A stretch of DNA of 64,000 nt from Populus alba (Eukaryota > Streptophyta > Magnoliopsida > Malpighiales > Salicaceae). Where the stretch lies: assembly GCF_005239225.2 (NCBI RefSeq), contig NC_133288.1:8327035-8391034 (forward strand). Reading direction: 5' to 3'. Position 1 is the stretch's first letter; each line of letters begins with the position of its first letter. The position numbers were made by a program, and so were the translations under genes. Below are positions 24,601 through 36,869 of the stretch, piece after piece. The notes beneath the pieces were generated by a model. It was not told the origin of the DNA, ran no database searches, and worked only from the letters and a program-made list of their open reading frames with translations.

Positions 24601-25475
24601 GATATATATAAACTAAATTAATTATTGGTATTTCATTAAGATCATATTTAATTAATTATATAGGTTTATCATGTTCTTTTTTAATTTCTTCCTCCTAGAA
24701 AGAATTAACTTTTTTGTTTCTAATGATAAAACTAGCTAGTGACTTCCTTTATAATGTTGAATAAATAACTGCGTATCATAATGTGTATCTATAAATAGTA
24801 ACGATATCTTATCTATTATCTATTTATAAAAGTTTTAGATATTCATATTTTATCAATTGAACTTCGAATAATAATTGAAGTATTTGTTATTTAAATATTG
24901 TTTGTTATTCAACATAAAATAAAAGAATAATATATGTGTCCATATATCTCAAGCAAGATTTGGATCAAGTTTTGAGAGTTTGATAATTACTTTATTCATT
25001 ATCATTGAGTAATATAACTATGAAAATACTATTTAAATCAGTTTGAAATTTATACTGATGAGTTTTAGTTAAATTTATATCTTTAATAAATACTCACTTA
25101 AGAAAAAACTGAAAAACTTGTAAGTTGTTGACTGAAGTGGTAAATGAGTTTACTTACTCCTATAATATTTATTATCATGGCTTTGGGTTAAAGATTATGA
25201 GGAAAAATTATTAATATTTAGATATGGATGGCTTCTCTAAAGTTTAATTTGATATAATTTTTTTTTTATAGACGCATGCATCCATTAATTTATATAATTT
25301 ATATGTAAATTATATTTGATAACATTTTAATTTTGATCGGTAAAAGTTAATCAACAATATCAATATTATCAAAACTTGAAAAATAATTCAGGATATGTGA
25401 GATTAGTTAAAATGTATGTATATTGATCTGAACATCCAAATTAATTTAAAAAAAAACTCAAAAAAAAAAAAAACC
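21700..25475. other. AT-rich intergenic spacer
   Basis: No gene is supported. Open minus-strand frames at 21788-22036 and 22052-22298 have no recognised domains. A possible copy of the MITE family seen at 54298 lies near 22735-22900 (phrase tagatgtgttaaagttaaaaata, then agcaatcactatcatatttc). The rest is unstructured AT-rich DNA with homopolymer runs (for example A-run 23665-23680). Confidence 0.5.
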
Positions 25476-25578
25476 CTAACTACTTATAAGAGAGAGAAGC
25501 ATTTAACTGTTTTTTATTTTAGACTTGTGAAAAGGGGCAGTTGCCTCGCACGTGGCTGCCATTGAACTTGCAAAAGAT

Positions 25579-25587
25579 TACTATAAA
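25579..25587 (+). promoter_or_regulatory. TATA-like box of the catalase gene
   Basis: ACTATAAAC lies about 95 bases before the catalase ATG, implying a 5' UTR of roughly 65 bases rich in CT. Confidence 0.5.
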
Positions 25588-25676
25588 CGAAGGCATAGTG
25601 TTTTTCCACCTTACACTCTTCACTTACCTCTCTTTCTCGTCTAAATCTTTCCATTTTCTCTCTTACACGAGACATC

Positions 25677-28672
25677 ATGGATCCTTACAAGGTTCTTATT
25701 CTACTTCTCTCCCTCTTCAAAACAAATTCATGTCTCTGCTTAATACAAGTAAAAAAAATGATGTGTTTAATTTACTGGTCTGAAATTCACATACATTCCT
25801 GTTAAATATTACAGTTTTGATGTCTCTTTTTGATGCGTTTTCATGATGCAGTATCGTCCATCAAGTTCTTACAACTCTCCGTTCTTCACTACAAATTCTG
25901 GTGCTCCAGTTTGGAATAATAACTCATCGCTTACTGTTGGTTCCAGAGGTAAAAGTTTGTCATGCTTTGTGGACTTCTTTCATGTCTGAGTTCATTATAG
26001 AGTGCTTTAGGTGATGGCTTGAGCTTTAGTGAGGTATCTTTACACCTTTTGGTTGATTTGGGTTTTGTAGTTTCTAATTCAGCTTACTTGCGATGCATTG
26101 AAACCAAGTTAGTTTGTGAATACTATGCAAATCTCAGAGTTTGAAGTAGAACTTCTCTTTTGAAGGTCCGATTCTGCTTGAGGACTATCATTTGGTGGAG
26201 AAACTTGCTAATTTTGACAGGGAAAGAATCCCAGAACGTGTTGTTCATGCTAGAGGTGCGAGTGCTAAAGGGTTTTTTGAAGTGACCAATGATATATCTC
26301 ATCTCACTTGTGCTGATTTCCTTAGAGCCCCTGGAGTCCAGACCCCTGTTATTGTCAGGTTTTCTACTGTTATCCATGAACGCGGCAGTCCTGAAACTCT
26401 AAGAGACCCCAGAGGTTTTGCTGTGAAATTCTACACCAGAGAGGTAACAATATTTTTTTGTTTTTTGTTCAAGGACTCTTGTTTTTTCTCTTCCTCTTTG
26501 TACTGAAAAATCACAGAAGTAGGTATTTGGTATCGTATATCTGTTGGCAGTCTATCATTTATGTTGCATCAATAACTCAGAATGTTCTTGCTGTTATCTT
26601 GCCTTTTCATCTTTAAATTTTAAAAGGATGCCACATTAAACAATCAAGATATAATTTATATTATTCTCTAACACTCTCCAATTCATTCATCGTGAGATTC
26701 TATCAATATGACATGCTTAATGCATGCGGAGGGTGTTGCTTATGATGTGTTTTTTTATCAATACATGACGGAAAACCTGATCAATGCATATCATAGTAAC
26801 ATGCTTCCCGTTGTAGAATTGGAATTGACTGTGCATTTGAAGTTATTGACTGAAAGGTTCAGTGAATTCTGTTTCACCGCTCTCACCAGGGAAATTTTGA
26901 TCTGGTCGGCAACAATTTCCCAGTCTTCTTCATTCGTGATGGGATGAAGTTCCCTGATATGGTTCATGCTCTCAAGCCCAACCCTAAATCACACATTCAG
27001 GAAAACTGGAGGATACTTGACTTCTTCTCACACCATCCCGAGAGCTTGCACATGTTCTCCTTCCTGCTTGATGACATTGGTGTTCCACAAGATTACAGGC
27101 ACATGGAGGGCTCTGGTGTTAACACCTATACTCTAATCAACAAGGCTGGGAAGGCATATTATGTGAAATTCCACTGGAAACCAACTTGTGGGGTCAAGTC
27201 TTTATTGGAAGACGAGGCCATAAAAGTTGGTGGATCCAATCACAGCCACGCCACACAGGATCTCTATGACTCCATCAAGGCTGGGAACTACCCTGAGTGG
27301 AAGCTTTTCATTCAAATAATCGATCCAGTTGATGAAGACAAGTTTGACTTTGACCCACTTGATGTAACCAAGACTTGGCCTGAAGACATCTTGCCTTTGA
27401 TGCCTGTGGGCCGCTTGGTGTTGAACAAGAATATTGATAACTTCTTTGCGGAGAACGAGCAGCTAGCATTTTGCCCTGCTATTATAGTGCCTGGTATCTA
27501 CTATTCGGATGACAAGTTGCTGCAAACTAGAATCTTCTCGTATGCTGATACTCAGAGGCACCGCCTTGGGCCAAATTATCTCCAGCTTCCAGCAAATGCT
27601 CCAAAGTGTGCCCATCACAACAATCACCATGAAGGTTTCATGAATTTTATGCATAGGGACGAGGAGGTATACTCTCTCGCTCTCTCTCTCTGAGCTCATG
27701 TATATGCTACTTTTTTGAACTTTATGCTATCCTAGGATCATTATCTGATAAGGGCTTGTGTTCTTAGGTCAATTACTTCCCCTCAAGGTTTGATCCTGTC
27801 CGTCATGCTGAGAGATACCCTAATCCTTCTGTCATTCACACTGGCAAGCGTGAGAAGGTTTGTATCTCTATTTCCTTCAGTGTTTTGAATATTGAAGGGT
27901 GGTAAGTAGGTTGGTTTTGGGTTAGAATTGAGCTGTGGTTTCAGAGAGCCAGTGAAAATGTATTCCGCGATACCTTCTAACCCTGCAACTGAACTGATGC
28001 TTTCTTGATACTCTGGGTTGCTTTATCTGTATCAAGAGTGTTAGCTCTTAATTATCCCACTGAACTAATTTATCTTTGTATAATTCTGTGCTGTCCGTCT
28101 CTCTTCATTATCATAGTGCATAATTGAGAAGGAGAATAACTTCAAGCAGCCTGGCGAGAGATACCGTTCATTTTCACCAGACAGGTATCCTTATCTTGTG
28201 ATTTCTGAGATATTAATCATGTTTTAGATTCCAATACAGCATGCTAAGTCATTTGTTCTTTAACTTTTTTCCCCTTTTTGATTTACTTTTTCAGGAAAGA
28301 GCGCTTTGTTCGCCGTTGGGTTGAGGCCTTGTGTGACCCAAGGGTTACATATGAAATCCGCAGTATTTGGATATCATACTGGTCTCAGGTACTGAAGTTT
28401 CCATCCCCATACAAACTAACATTTACACTCATATCAATCTCCTGATTGGATGAATGAATATATTTCACTATATATAAAATGCATGAGTTCTGTGTTGCCA
28501 TCTACTTTTTTGGTTGATGTTGAAGCTGATTATATAGTTGCATCGCTATAGTTCATTTTAGTTTTCAGATGACATAAACCAATTATTACAACATTATTTT
28601 GTTTGGTTACAGGCTGACAAGTCTCTGGGTCAGAAGCTTGCTTCTCACCTCAATATGAGGCCAAGCATTTGA
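25677..28672 (+). CDS. CAT: Catalase (peroxisomal haem H2O2 dismutase)
   Basis: Breaks 2 H2O2 into water and O2 in peroxisomes, supporting photorespiration and stress defence. Exons: 25677-25691, 25852-25948, 26166-26443, 26890-27666, 27768-27857, 28117-28184, 28295-28388, 28613-28672. All junctions are GT-AG and phases fit, giving 492 residues, the standard plant catalase length. The first exon encodes only MDPYK. Active-site His65 lies in [13 protein letters not shown]. The distal Asn lies in [14 protein letters not shown]. The proximal haem ligand Tyr lies in [14 protein letters not shown]. The C-terminus [13 protein letters not shown] carries the QKL peroxisomal signal typical of plant catalases. 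No key residue is missing. The subclass was not resolved. A truncated paralogue lies 1.1 kb downstream. Confidence 0.97.
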
Positions 28673-28825
28673 AGATGTTTCTGGTGCTGAGAGGAGTAAA
28701 GAAAGCAGAAATAATTTTTTTCAAGACTCAAATGGCGACATTTTTCCATTTGGTTGCTGTACCTTTGTATACTGGGTTTAATGCTGTTTTGTGACTTCTT
28801 CATGTACTGATTGAAGAGTCTTTGT

Positions 28826-28831
28826 AATAAA
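28826..28831 (+). promoter_or_regulatory. Polyadenylation signal, catalase gene
   Basis: AATAAA lies about 155 bases after the catalase stop codon and is preceded by a TTTGT-rich stretch. Confidence 0.6.
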
Positions 28832-28869
28832 ATGTTATATTGTGTCATATGAAGGTTTCTGTAATAACA

Positions 28870-29345
28870 GGTGCTTTACATTAAAAATCCCTGCCGTGTT
28901 CTCTATAGATTTCTAAGGGATAAGCAGATTCCCTATGCTCTTCAGTCAGGCCTCTTTTCATATCAGTTTACCTTCTAAATCTGCCGTGTTTTTTTTTTTT
29001 GGCTGCTTTGTCACAGATGACACCAGGGTATCAAATCTTGTAGGGAAAGTAGCAGGTGCAAAATGAGTCACCAGTCTTGAACAGTGTTAAATCAAGACAT
29101 CATCCGGGACATTAATGAAAGAAAAAAAAAGAGGAGACTGCGCTAGACAGTTGCCGGAGGTGGCCCTGCAGGCTGCAATTTATCACTGGTCCACCAATGT
29201 GCTACATTTGGCAACTCTTTATCACAATTTAAAGTTGAAATCAAATCTTTGGAGATTGTTTCTTTTTGGTGATGAAATCTTTGGAAATTCAGACATACAA
29301 AAACCACCTCAAGCATACGCACAAATCCCAACTATAACTAATAAC
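28870..29345. other. Spacer between catalase and its pseudogene
   Basis: No gene is seen. A 77-codon open frame at 29115-29348 has no recognisable domain. Confidence 0.5.
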
Positions 29346-29495
29346 TGATTTTATTTTGTTGGTGAGGGAGTTAGGATTTGGGGGGGCGCTAAGGAAATGG
29401 TGTTCACTCACCTTTGAAGAATCGAACCCACAGCCTCTCCTCAAAGGAAGAGTATTGCTACCAGCGAAGCCAGAACCCCATTGATGAACCAACGA
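29345..29495 (-). mobile_element. Candidate tRNA-derived SINE
   Basis: On the minus strand a box A-like TGGCTTCGCTGG is followed after about 32 bases by a box B-like GGTTCGATTC, the internal RNA polymerase III promoter layout of tRNA-derived SINEs. The paired arms do not fold into a full tRNA, so a genuine tRNA gene is unlikely. Ends and target duplication were not defined. Confidence 0.45.
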
Positions 29496-29771
29496 GGACA
29501 CTGAAGAGTAGATTCTTAATCTCTCTCCAGCATCTTAGGCAAATACTTGCTCAATGAACCACGCAGATGCTTAACATGCTGAGCTACAGATAGCAGGACA
29601 AAAATGAATGCGAAAGACTTGCTCTTTCGTGTCTGAGTTCCTCTTAAAATGGAAACCATCAAACTTGCAAAGAATAAGAATAAATGAATGTGGAGAGTAA
29701 TCTTTCATCCTTCTCTCTATATTTTTCTTACATGCAAAGCTAGCTCCCTCCGTTTCTCTCTTGCAGACATC

Positions 29772-30480
29772 ATGGATCCTTACAAGGCACCAACTTCAAC
29801 TCTTTACACCTTCAAATCCTTGGGCAACTTATAATGTTTCTGTTAATCGAGTTAATATTTATATCCATTTTGTTTGCTGCTAGTTTCAATCCTTTTGACT
29901 CATTTTGATGCAGGACCATCTGTCAAGAGCTTACGATTCCAAGTTTTTAACTATAACTTCTTGGGCTGTAGTTTGGAATTATAATCTTCTCCTACTGTTG
30001 GACTAAGAGGTAAAATCTGCAATGCTCTGTGCAGTGTAACTTCTTGTCTGTTTTGTTTATCCATGTTGGATTGTAATTGTGAAGTTTATAGTTTACAGAA
30101 TCTACTTGTTTTTATAGGGAGAAGGGCCCTCTACAAAATCAGAATTCGAAGTGATTTTTTGTTTTACAGGTCCAATTCTGCTTGAGGATCATCATTAGTT
30201 GGGAAAGCTTGCTGATCTTGGCAGGGAAAGAATTCCATTTTCACTGGCAACAGAGATTATTGTTTTCCTGTAACGTTTGACAATAATTGCAAATCTGCAG
30301 GGTTAACTTTTATCCGTAAGAAGGGTAACTTAACCTTGTTTTACTGCTGCAGGCTGATGCTTCTTTAGGCGCGAAACATTTGAAGCCGAGAGCCACCAAG
30401 AAAGCAAAGCCGATGTCTCAAACACCAACAATGGCGTTCTTCCATTTGATAATTATCATCATCCCTTTACAGGTTGGCTT
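29772..30480 (+). pseudogene. Truncated catalase pseudogene
   Basis: Exon 1 is kept exactly (ATG through MDPYK, 29772-29786), but its splice donor reads GCACC instead of GTTCT. An exon 2 equivalent (about 29915-30009) has lost the family sequence and frame. The exon 3 equivalent starts at 30171 (GPILLEDHH), meets an in-frame TAG within 10 codons and breaks off near 30237 (the GRERIP equivalent). Exons 4-7 are deleted. A degraded last exon (ADASLGAKH, from 30354) and 3' UTR-like sequence (tcaaacaccaacaatggcg ... ttccatttg) follow. Because introns are kept, it arose by DNA duplication of the neighbouring catalase, not by retroposition. Confidence 0.85.
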
Positions 30481-32981
30481 TGTTAGTATTTGTATGGACT
30501 CATTAAGTGTCTTTGAAATAATATGTTATTTCAGAATCTTGGAATTGAATTTAATTCTAGTTTGGAATCCTTTTATGGTATTAATTTAAATATTTTAAAT
30601 AGTATATTTGAATTTAATTTTATGATTTAATATTTTATTCTAAACATAAAAATTATAATAAATTACCAATTAAATTAATTAAATTCAATTTCACAATTAA
30701 TTTGGTTCCAAATAGGTTTCTCGTGACATGTAGGTTTGTGACCAAGAAATTTCATGTTAGTCTTCTTTTGTTAACATTTACGGGCTTAAATTAGATTTTC
30801 TTGATATTAGTTGTTTTGCTAGATTTACAAATAACAACCGAAACATTATTAATATTAATTAAAAAAAATCTAAAACAATTTGGTTTTTCACTATAACAAT
30901 CCATTGTAAAACATCTTTTTTTTTTTGTTATAATTGAATTGGTATAGTGCCAATTTAATTATTTTAAATATATTAATATCATTTTTGAAAAAAAAAAATA
31001 GCTGATATGTACAATACTCGTGTTAGCACGACGACTGTTTCCATGCCTTTTGGGTGCATGTGTGGGGGCTTGCGATGACCACATGGTAGCTTTTAGGACA
31101 ATGTTTGAATTGTTTCAACGTCCTTTCCATTCCTAAACAAAACATGTAGGTTGTTGACCTCTGATGTGACGCTAACTACCTTAATTTTTTTATATTTCTT
31201 CTCTCCTCAATTTTCATGATGAACTTTGCAAATTTTCAAAGCAACATTAATATAATTTATTTTTCCTTTTAGTTTTGTTCATGTATTTTTTTATTACTAT
31301 TTATTTTATTTATAGTAATTTAGAAAATTAGAATTTTTTTCAATTCCATCCTTTAATTTTTTTTTCCTATCAAATTTGATCTCTATTTTTTTTATTGCTA
31401 TTTATTTTATTTAAGAATATTTTTAATTGTTTTTATGATTTTATCCTTCTTCAATTTTTTTATATTAAATTTTATTTTTATTCTTTTGAATGATATTTTT
31501 TTGCTTTAACAAGTTTTTTAAATTACTATTTTTTCTGGTTTTATTCTTCAATAGTAAATTAGTTGAGAGTTGATCTTTTTTATTGATCCCGTACAAAGAT
31601 TTCATAGATTGCGAGTTTAGGTGATTAATCTAGGTTTAGAAAATTCACTTAAGTTTGCTTGGTTGTTTTTTTCAAGCTCAAGTTTTTTTAAGCACATGAT
31701 TTTCCCTTCTAGCATTTATTTAATTGGATATTGGACTATGTTACTTTTATTAGGCTCTGATATTTTTTTTTATTTGTTTTTTATAGATTTTTCACTGAAT
31801 TTAAAATGACTCGAGTTATCTCAGAGTTTTTTTTTTTTGTCGTTCTTTGTTAAATTTAGTTTTTTTTAAAAGAAATTTAGTTTTTGAATTAAATTAATTA
31901 AATATAAGTATGAGATACTCACTTCATGATATTTTGTTTGGTTTGTTTTTTGGGTCATAACTTTTGCTAATGGTGGGATGATATCCTGTGGTGGAGCACC
32001 AATGAGTTTCTAACGGGTTTTTCTTTCTTCTCCATCCGAGAATGATATTGGTTTTATAGTTAATTATTCCAATTTTTTTCACTTTATTTACTATTGATAT
32101 CTTTTTTAAAAAATTATATTATTAAATTAACAAAACTTATAAAATCCACCCAAGTTAATGACCCGAATATCATATTTTTCATGCCTTTTAAAAGACATTA
32201 CTGTTTCTAAACATATTTTTTTAAATTAAGAGAAAATTGACCTGGCCAGCAGCGTAGCATAAGTCACCTATTTAGTAGAAAAAAAATTAAAAATGTGAAT
32301 AAATTACTGTAGATATTTTCAATGTGGAGCCTCTCACTTTTTTTTTTTTGGTCATTATACTTTTTTTTAGGTGATTGCATCCTTTGATGGTAGAATTAAA
32401 GGACAATTGATTCAAATCTATTAACTAAGAACATGATTAAAAGAATGATGATCAAAGTAAAAAAATAGTGAAAATTGGTGGTTGTTTCAAAATTTAGTCA
32501 AAAAGTACATTGATTCTAGAACTTTATTTTATTTATTTTTTTAGTTTATAGTTTGAGAGAAGAGAAAGAAAATGACTGGAATTTCAGTAAAAAGAGAAAA
32601 AGTCTTAGTTGATATTGATTCTAGCCATAAAAAAATTGATTTTGATCTCAACAAATTTCATTTGATTAAGAGAGTTTCATTTTAGGTGGTTTTACTTTTA
32701 GGTTTTTATTAGGTGGCAATTCTGAGCTCAGAAAGGTTTTTGATCTTAGGTTTTTCAGTTGTTTGAGGCCATATATAGGTAAATAAAGTTGTTTTGGGTA
32801 AAACAAATTGGTTGAAAATGAATTTCTAGGTTAAAAAACTATGGCCCACTTTTCTAGACAACAACTAAAACATAAAAAATAAAACAAACAACATATCATT
32901 TACCTTAACAACCAAAGCATCGCACATGCCTTTATAAACAATTAGGGGTGGACGACAAGTTGTCTGTCCATTTATAAACTA

Positions 32982-33001
32982 TATATATATATATATATAT
33001 A
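32982..33001. repeat. (TA)n microsatellite
   Basis: Ten or so TA units, immediately followed by a GC-richer tag (gccccattacacaggcctggg) that begins a block of degenerate repeats. Confidence 0.85.
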
Positions 33002-33299
33002 TAGCCCCATTACACAGGCCTGGGTTGAAAGGCCCATGCACCTGTGTTTTTTTAAGCTTAGATCAACGGCCAATTAGATCAGGTCCGTGTGATTAGGCCT
33101 TTTTTTCCCTTTGATTTTTTGGTCTTTTATTTTTTTTCTTGAAATCTCATCCTTTATTGGATTTTTTTTTATTTTCATTTGTAATAAATTTTTAACAAAT
33201 TTTATGATATTTATTTGATAGAAAATGACTTAATTTCTACTAATTTTATGGGTAAGATTTTATTAATTTTTTTTGATGTTTAAAGGTATTCTTTCTTTA

Positions 33300-33850
33300 T
33301 AGGTCAACTTAAATTAATTTTTCCTTTAACTTTATTCGATCATTTTTCTATATGTGTGTGTGTGTGTTTTTTTTTATTATCATTTTTCTAAATAAAGCAT
33401 TCATTTCAAGAAACAATATTATTAAATGCAATCAAGTCTATGACCCATGTTTTAAGATTAGATATTCGACAATCACATTTATCTCTTAACTTTTTAATTT
33501 GGTCTTAGGTTAAACATCACTTATTTTTTACTTGATTTTCACATAAAATTACAACTTTTTTTTTTTAAAAAATATGTGTTAGCCTTACATAATATTTTTT
33601 TTCTTTGATTTTATTCAATCACTTTCATTTGTGTATTTGTTTTTATTATTGCTTGATTAAATAAAAGCTTTATTCTAAGAAACAAAGTTATTAGACACAA
33701 TTGTGAACATTGCTTATGTTGTGAGATCAAATATCTTGATATACTTTTATTTCTTGATTTTTTGCAATTTAGTCTTTACTTATAATTAATGGTTTTTTTT
33801 TTTTTTTTTATTTATTGGAAGGATAATTATTGATTTATTTACTCAAATGC
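33300..33850. repeat. Degenerate tandem pair, period about 268 bases
   Basis: The phrase tttctaaataaagcattcatttcaagaaacaa (33384 on) recurs in diverged form about 268 bases later (aataaaagctttattctaagaaacaa, near 33660). Flanking words such as attcgatcattttt / attcaatcacttt also line up. Confidence 0.6.
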
Positions 33851-34999
33851 TCGCATAATCTTTTTGATTTTTGATTGAGAATTTTTTTATGGCCAAAAAC
33901 ACGTTGGAAAATGATATTTATACTTTTTATTGAAAAATAAAATTACCCAACCCGTAGAGAAGCACATGTCAAATAACTAGTATAAATCCCTGAAAGTTGG
34001 AGATTTATAATAATGGTAAATAAAATAGAAATTATTAAATGAGCTTAGGTATATATATTAAAAAAGTTTTAGTGTAAACCTAAATGAAATTAATAATATT
34101 ACCGTGAAATGACAATAAACTCATAAATAAAATAAAGGATGAATATATCATGGAATAAGAAAAATGATCCCTAGAACTTGGTTGAGAAATTAATATGGTC
34201 CATGGAAGAATGACACAAGAAAAATCAATTTTTGTATATAAATTTATCTGCTGACCAATTTAACTTTAACAAACATAAATCTCAATTTAATTATTAAATT
34301 AGGACTGAAATTTTATTAGAAATTTTCTAATATATTTTCCTACCTTCCAGCAAAATTTTAGAATAATTAAACTTCAAGAAGGTCACAAGAAATTGTTAAA
34401 AGTTGGGTAAAATAGTAAAATAGAAACCTTGTAATGACATTTTCATAAATAAAAGGAAAAACTTGAATTTTTAGTTCTTCATCCTTTATATACAGACAAC
34501 CTGAGTTGCAAAGAGAGAGAGGAGAAAAGAAAAAAAAAATTTGGAGAGTACCACGTCAAGAACCTTGAGAGAAACTAAAAATTTAGTCACAATAGTAAGT
34601 AAAATAAAAATTAAAAAGAAATCAAGTGAGAGAAATGAGAGGGAGAGAAAAACCCACGAAGAAAGGGATGAAATATTTGGCCTAGGGTTATTTAATAAAA
34701 TCGTAATAAAAAAAAAACATGTAGAGAAAAAAAGATGGAATAAAATTAAAGAAAAAGTTTTACTTTTGGCCTAGGGTTCAGTGCAAGCTGCTCGTAGCAA
34801 ATCTTTTGAAACAGCTCATGACAACCCTTGAAAGCTTTCTTTTTGATCCTTAAATTAGTGGAAGTGGCAAGAGTTGAAAAGAAAATTAAAAATACCTTTT
34901 CATTGTTCGTGCTGCTCATTACCGCTTGGCATGCTCTGTTTCCAGCAGAATGATGCTCTGTTTGTAGGCCATCACCATCAATAACATCACATTACAGCA

Positions 35000-35215
35000 A
35001 ATAGTGAATGATTTTTATTTATTTTTATATTTTAAAAATATATTTTTTTATTATTTTTTACTTTCAATTAATATATTTTTAGTATTTTTAGATTATTTTT
35101 ATATGCTAAAATCAAAAATAATATTTAAAAAAAATAAAAAAAATATTATTTTAAAATTTTTTAAATAAAAATACTTTAAAAAATAATTATAACTATAATT
35201 TCCAAATATGGAAAC
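35000..35215. mobile_element. Probable MITE copy
   Basis: The interior (ttagattatttttatatgct ... aaaatcaaaaataat) and right end (aattataactataatttccaaa) follow the same scheme as the element at 54298-54508. The left end is not clear. Confidence 0.35.
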
Positions 35216-36869
35216 TATTTATAGAATCATTCATCTTAAAATATTAAGATTTTCCGTTCATCCAAAATCAGTACCGGCCGGTCGGAGTTCCAATAGAAAA
35301 ACTCATGAAAATCGGAAAACCTAATTATTTTCTTCTTTTTCCAGAATAATAAAATCTCAGTGGGATACTAATTTCACATCAGCGTTGGTTTATATGTGAT
35401 GCAATAATGTTTTTTTTTTTTTTTAAAAAAGATTTATGATTAACCAACCTCTTTGAAAAAAAAAAGGAAAAAAAGAGAGAAGAAAATCCTTCTTGTATAT
35501 GCATTATTCCAACCATAAATTGAAATAAAACTTAAAATTTAAGAGCTTGCTCATGCATTTATTATAATTTAACTGCATGATATTCTTTGACAAGACATTC
35601 GAAAACAAACTTGGCAAAATCTCATTTTCGCAAGAATTCTAAAAAACGAAGTTAATTTAGTCCTTCAGTTTCAAAACTCATAAATTAATTTATTGAACAA
35701 CTTCGACCGTTTATTACCTTATCCATTAATGCTTAAAGCCACTGCAATAACGGACAACTGACAGAGGGACTCAATTACAAAAGGATACGAAAAATACATA
35801 CTTGGATTAGATATAGGATTTTTGTAACTAGAAGGACTAGTAGTCTAGTTTCGTACAAATACAGTGACTAAGTTGTCATCCTCTCTCTTTTCAGTTTTCA
35901 CATCAATACAACAAAAATCATGGTGGCAAGGCAACTAGGGCCCACGTAAATGGAACATCAATTTTGTGAGGGCCAAAACCCAAATCATGCTATTCATTGT
36001 TAGGAGTGTTTAAAAGAAATAAATTTAAAATTTAAAAATATTATTATTTAATATATATTTTAAATAAACATGCAATTTCCATCATACTTGAAACTTAAAA
36101 ATTAAATTTTTATAATAGTTTTTAGAGGTATTTTTTTTTTTGATAATAGCAGCTACTTCGTAGATTTTTAAATATTAAAAATCTTACCAAAACTCTTTTT
36201 ATTATAACATTTTAAAATTTTTCTTATTATTTTTTAAACTAACTAATTGATTTTAATAATTATTATGAACTTATCGACCATATAAGACACAAATAACATA
36301 ATTTATTCATGTTATGTTTTTAAAAACACAATATTTATTAAATATTAACACAACAATTATATTATTAGGCTTAATAATAATAATATTTAATAAATATCGT
36401 ATTTCTAAAAGTTAATATAATCAAACCATATCAATTCACTAATTTTATTTAATTTACCGTGCTAACTGTCCACTTCATCCTCAGAGATCCATCAGCCTTT
36501 TAACAACCACCATAAATTCTTGACATTGACCATGTCATGTCATATATATCTCAAATCTAATTCAAAAACCCGAAATACAGGCATCGTTCCTCGCCATTCT
36601 TTTAGTCCTATTCCGTTTTAAACTTCAAATCCTTAAAAACTTGAAACCAAACACGGAACTTTCTTGTTTTTCTCAGCTTCAGTCCCTGTCAGAAAACCAA
36701 ACCAATAGAAAAGTTTCATTGGATCTTACACTTCATACACTTTTTTTTTAAGGTAACCCCTTTTCTTGTTATTCCTTGGTGGGTCTCTTGAATCTGAAAA
36801 GTTCAAACATTTTGAGTTTTTTTTCGTGTGTTTTTGTTGAAAGTTGTGAAGTTTGGGGTTCTGTTAATA

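Larger units (their letters stand above)
30540..36860. other. Repeat-rich AT spacer
   Basis: No gene is supported. Contents seen: a possible MITE at 30540-30720 with ggaattgaattt / aaattcaattt near its ends; T-rich degenerate repeats 31200-31560, complementary in style to those at 6830-7150; a (TA)n run at 32982-33001; a tandem pair at 33300-33850; and a probable MITE copy at 35000-35215. The open frame 34541-34774 is Lys/Arg/Glu low complexity and is not believed. Confidence 0.5.

Noticed and set aside
29345..29495. Functional tRNA gene
   Set aside because: Only internal promoter-like boxes are seen. Acceptor and anticodon arms do not pair.
34541..34774. 77-codon Lys/Arg/Glu-rich open frame
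   Set aside because: Low complexity from an A-rich purine tract, not protein-like.
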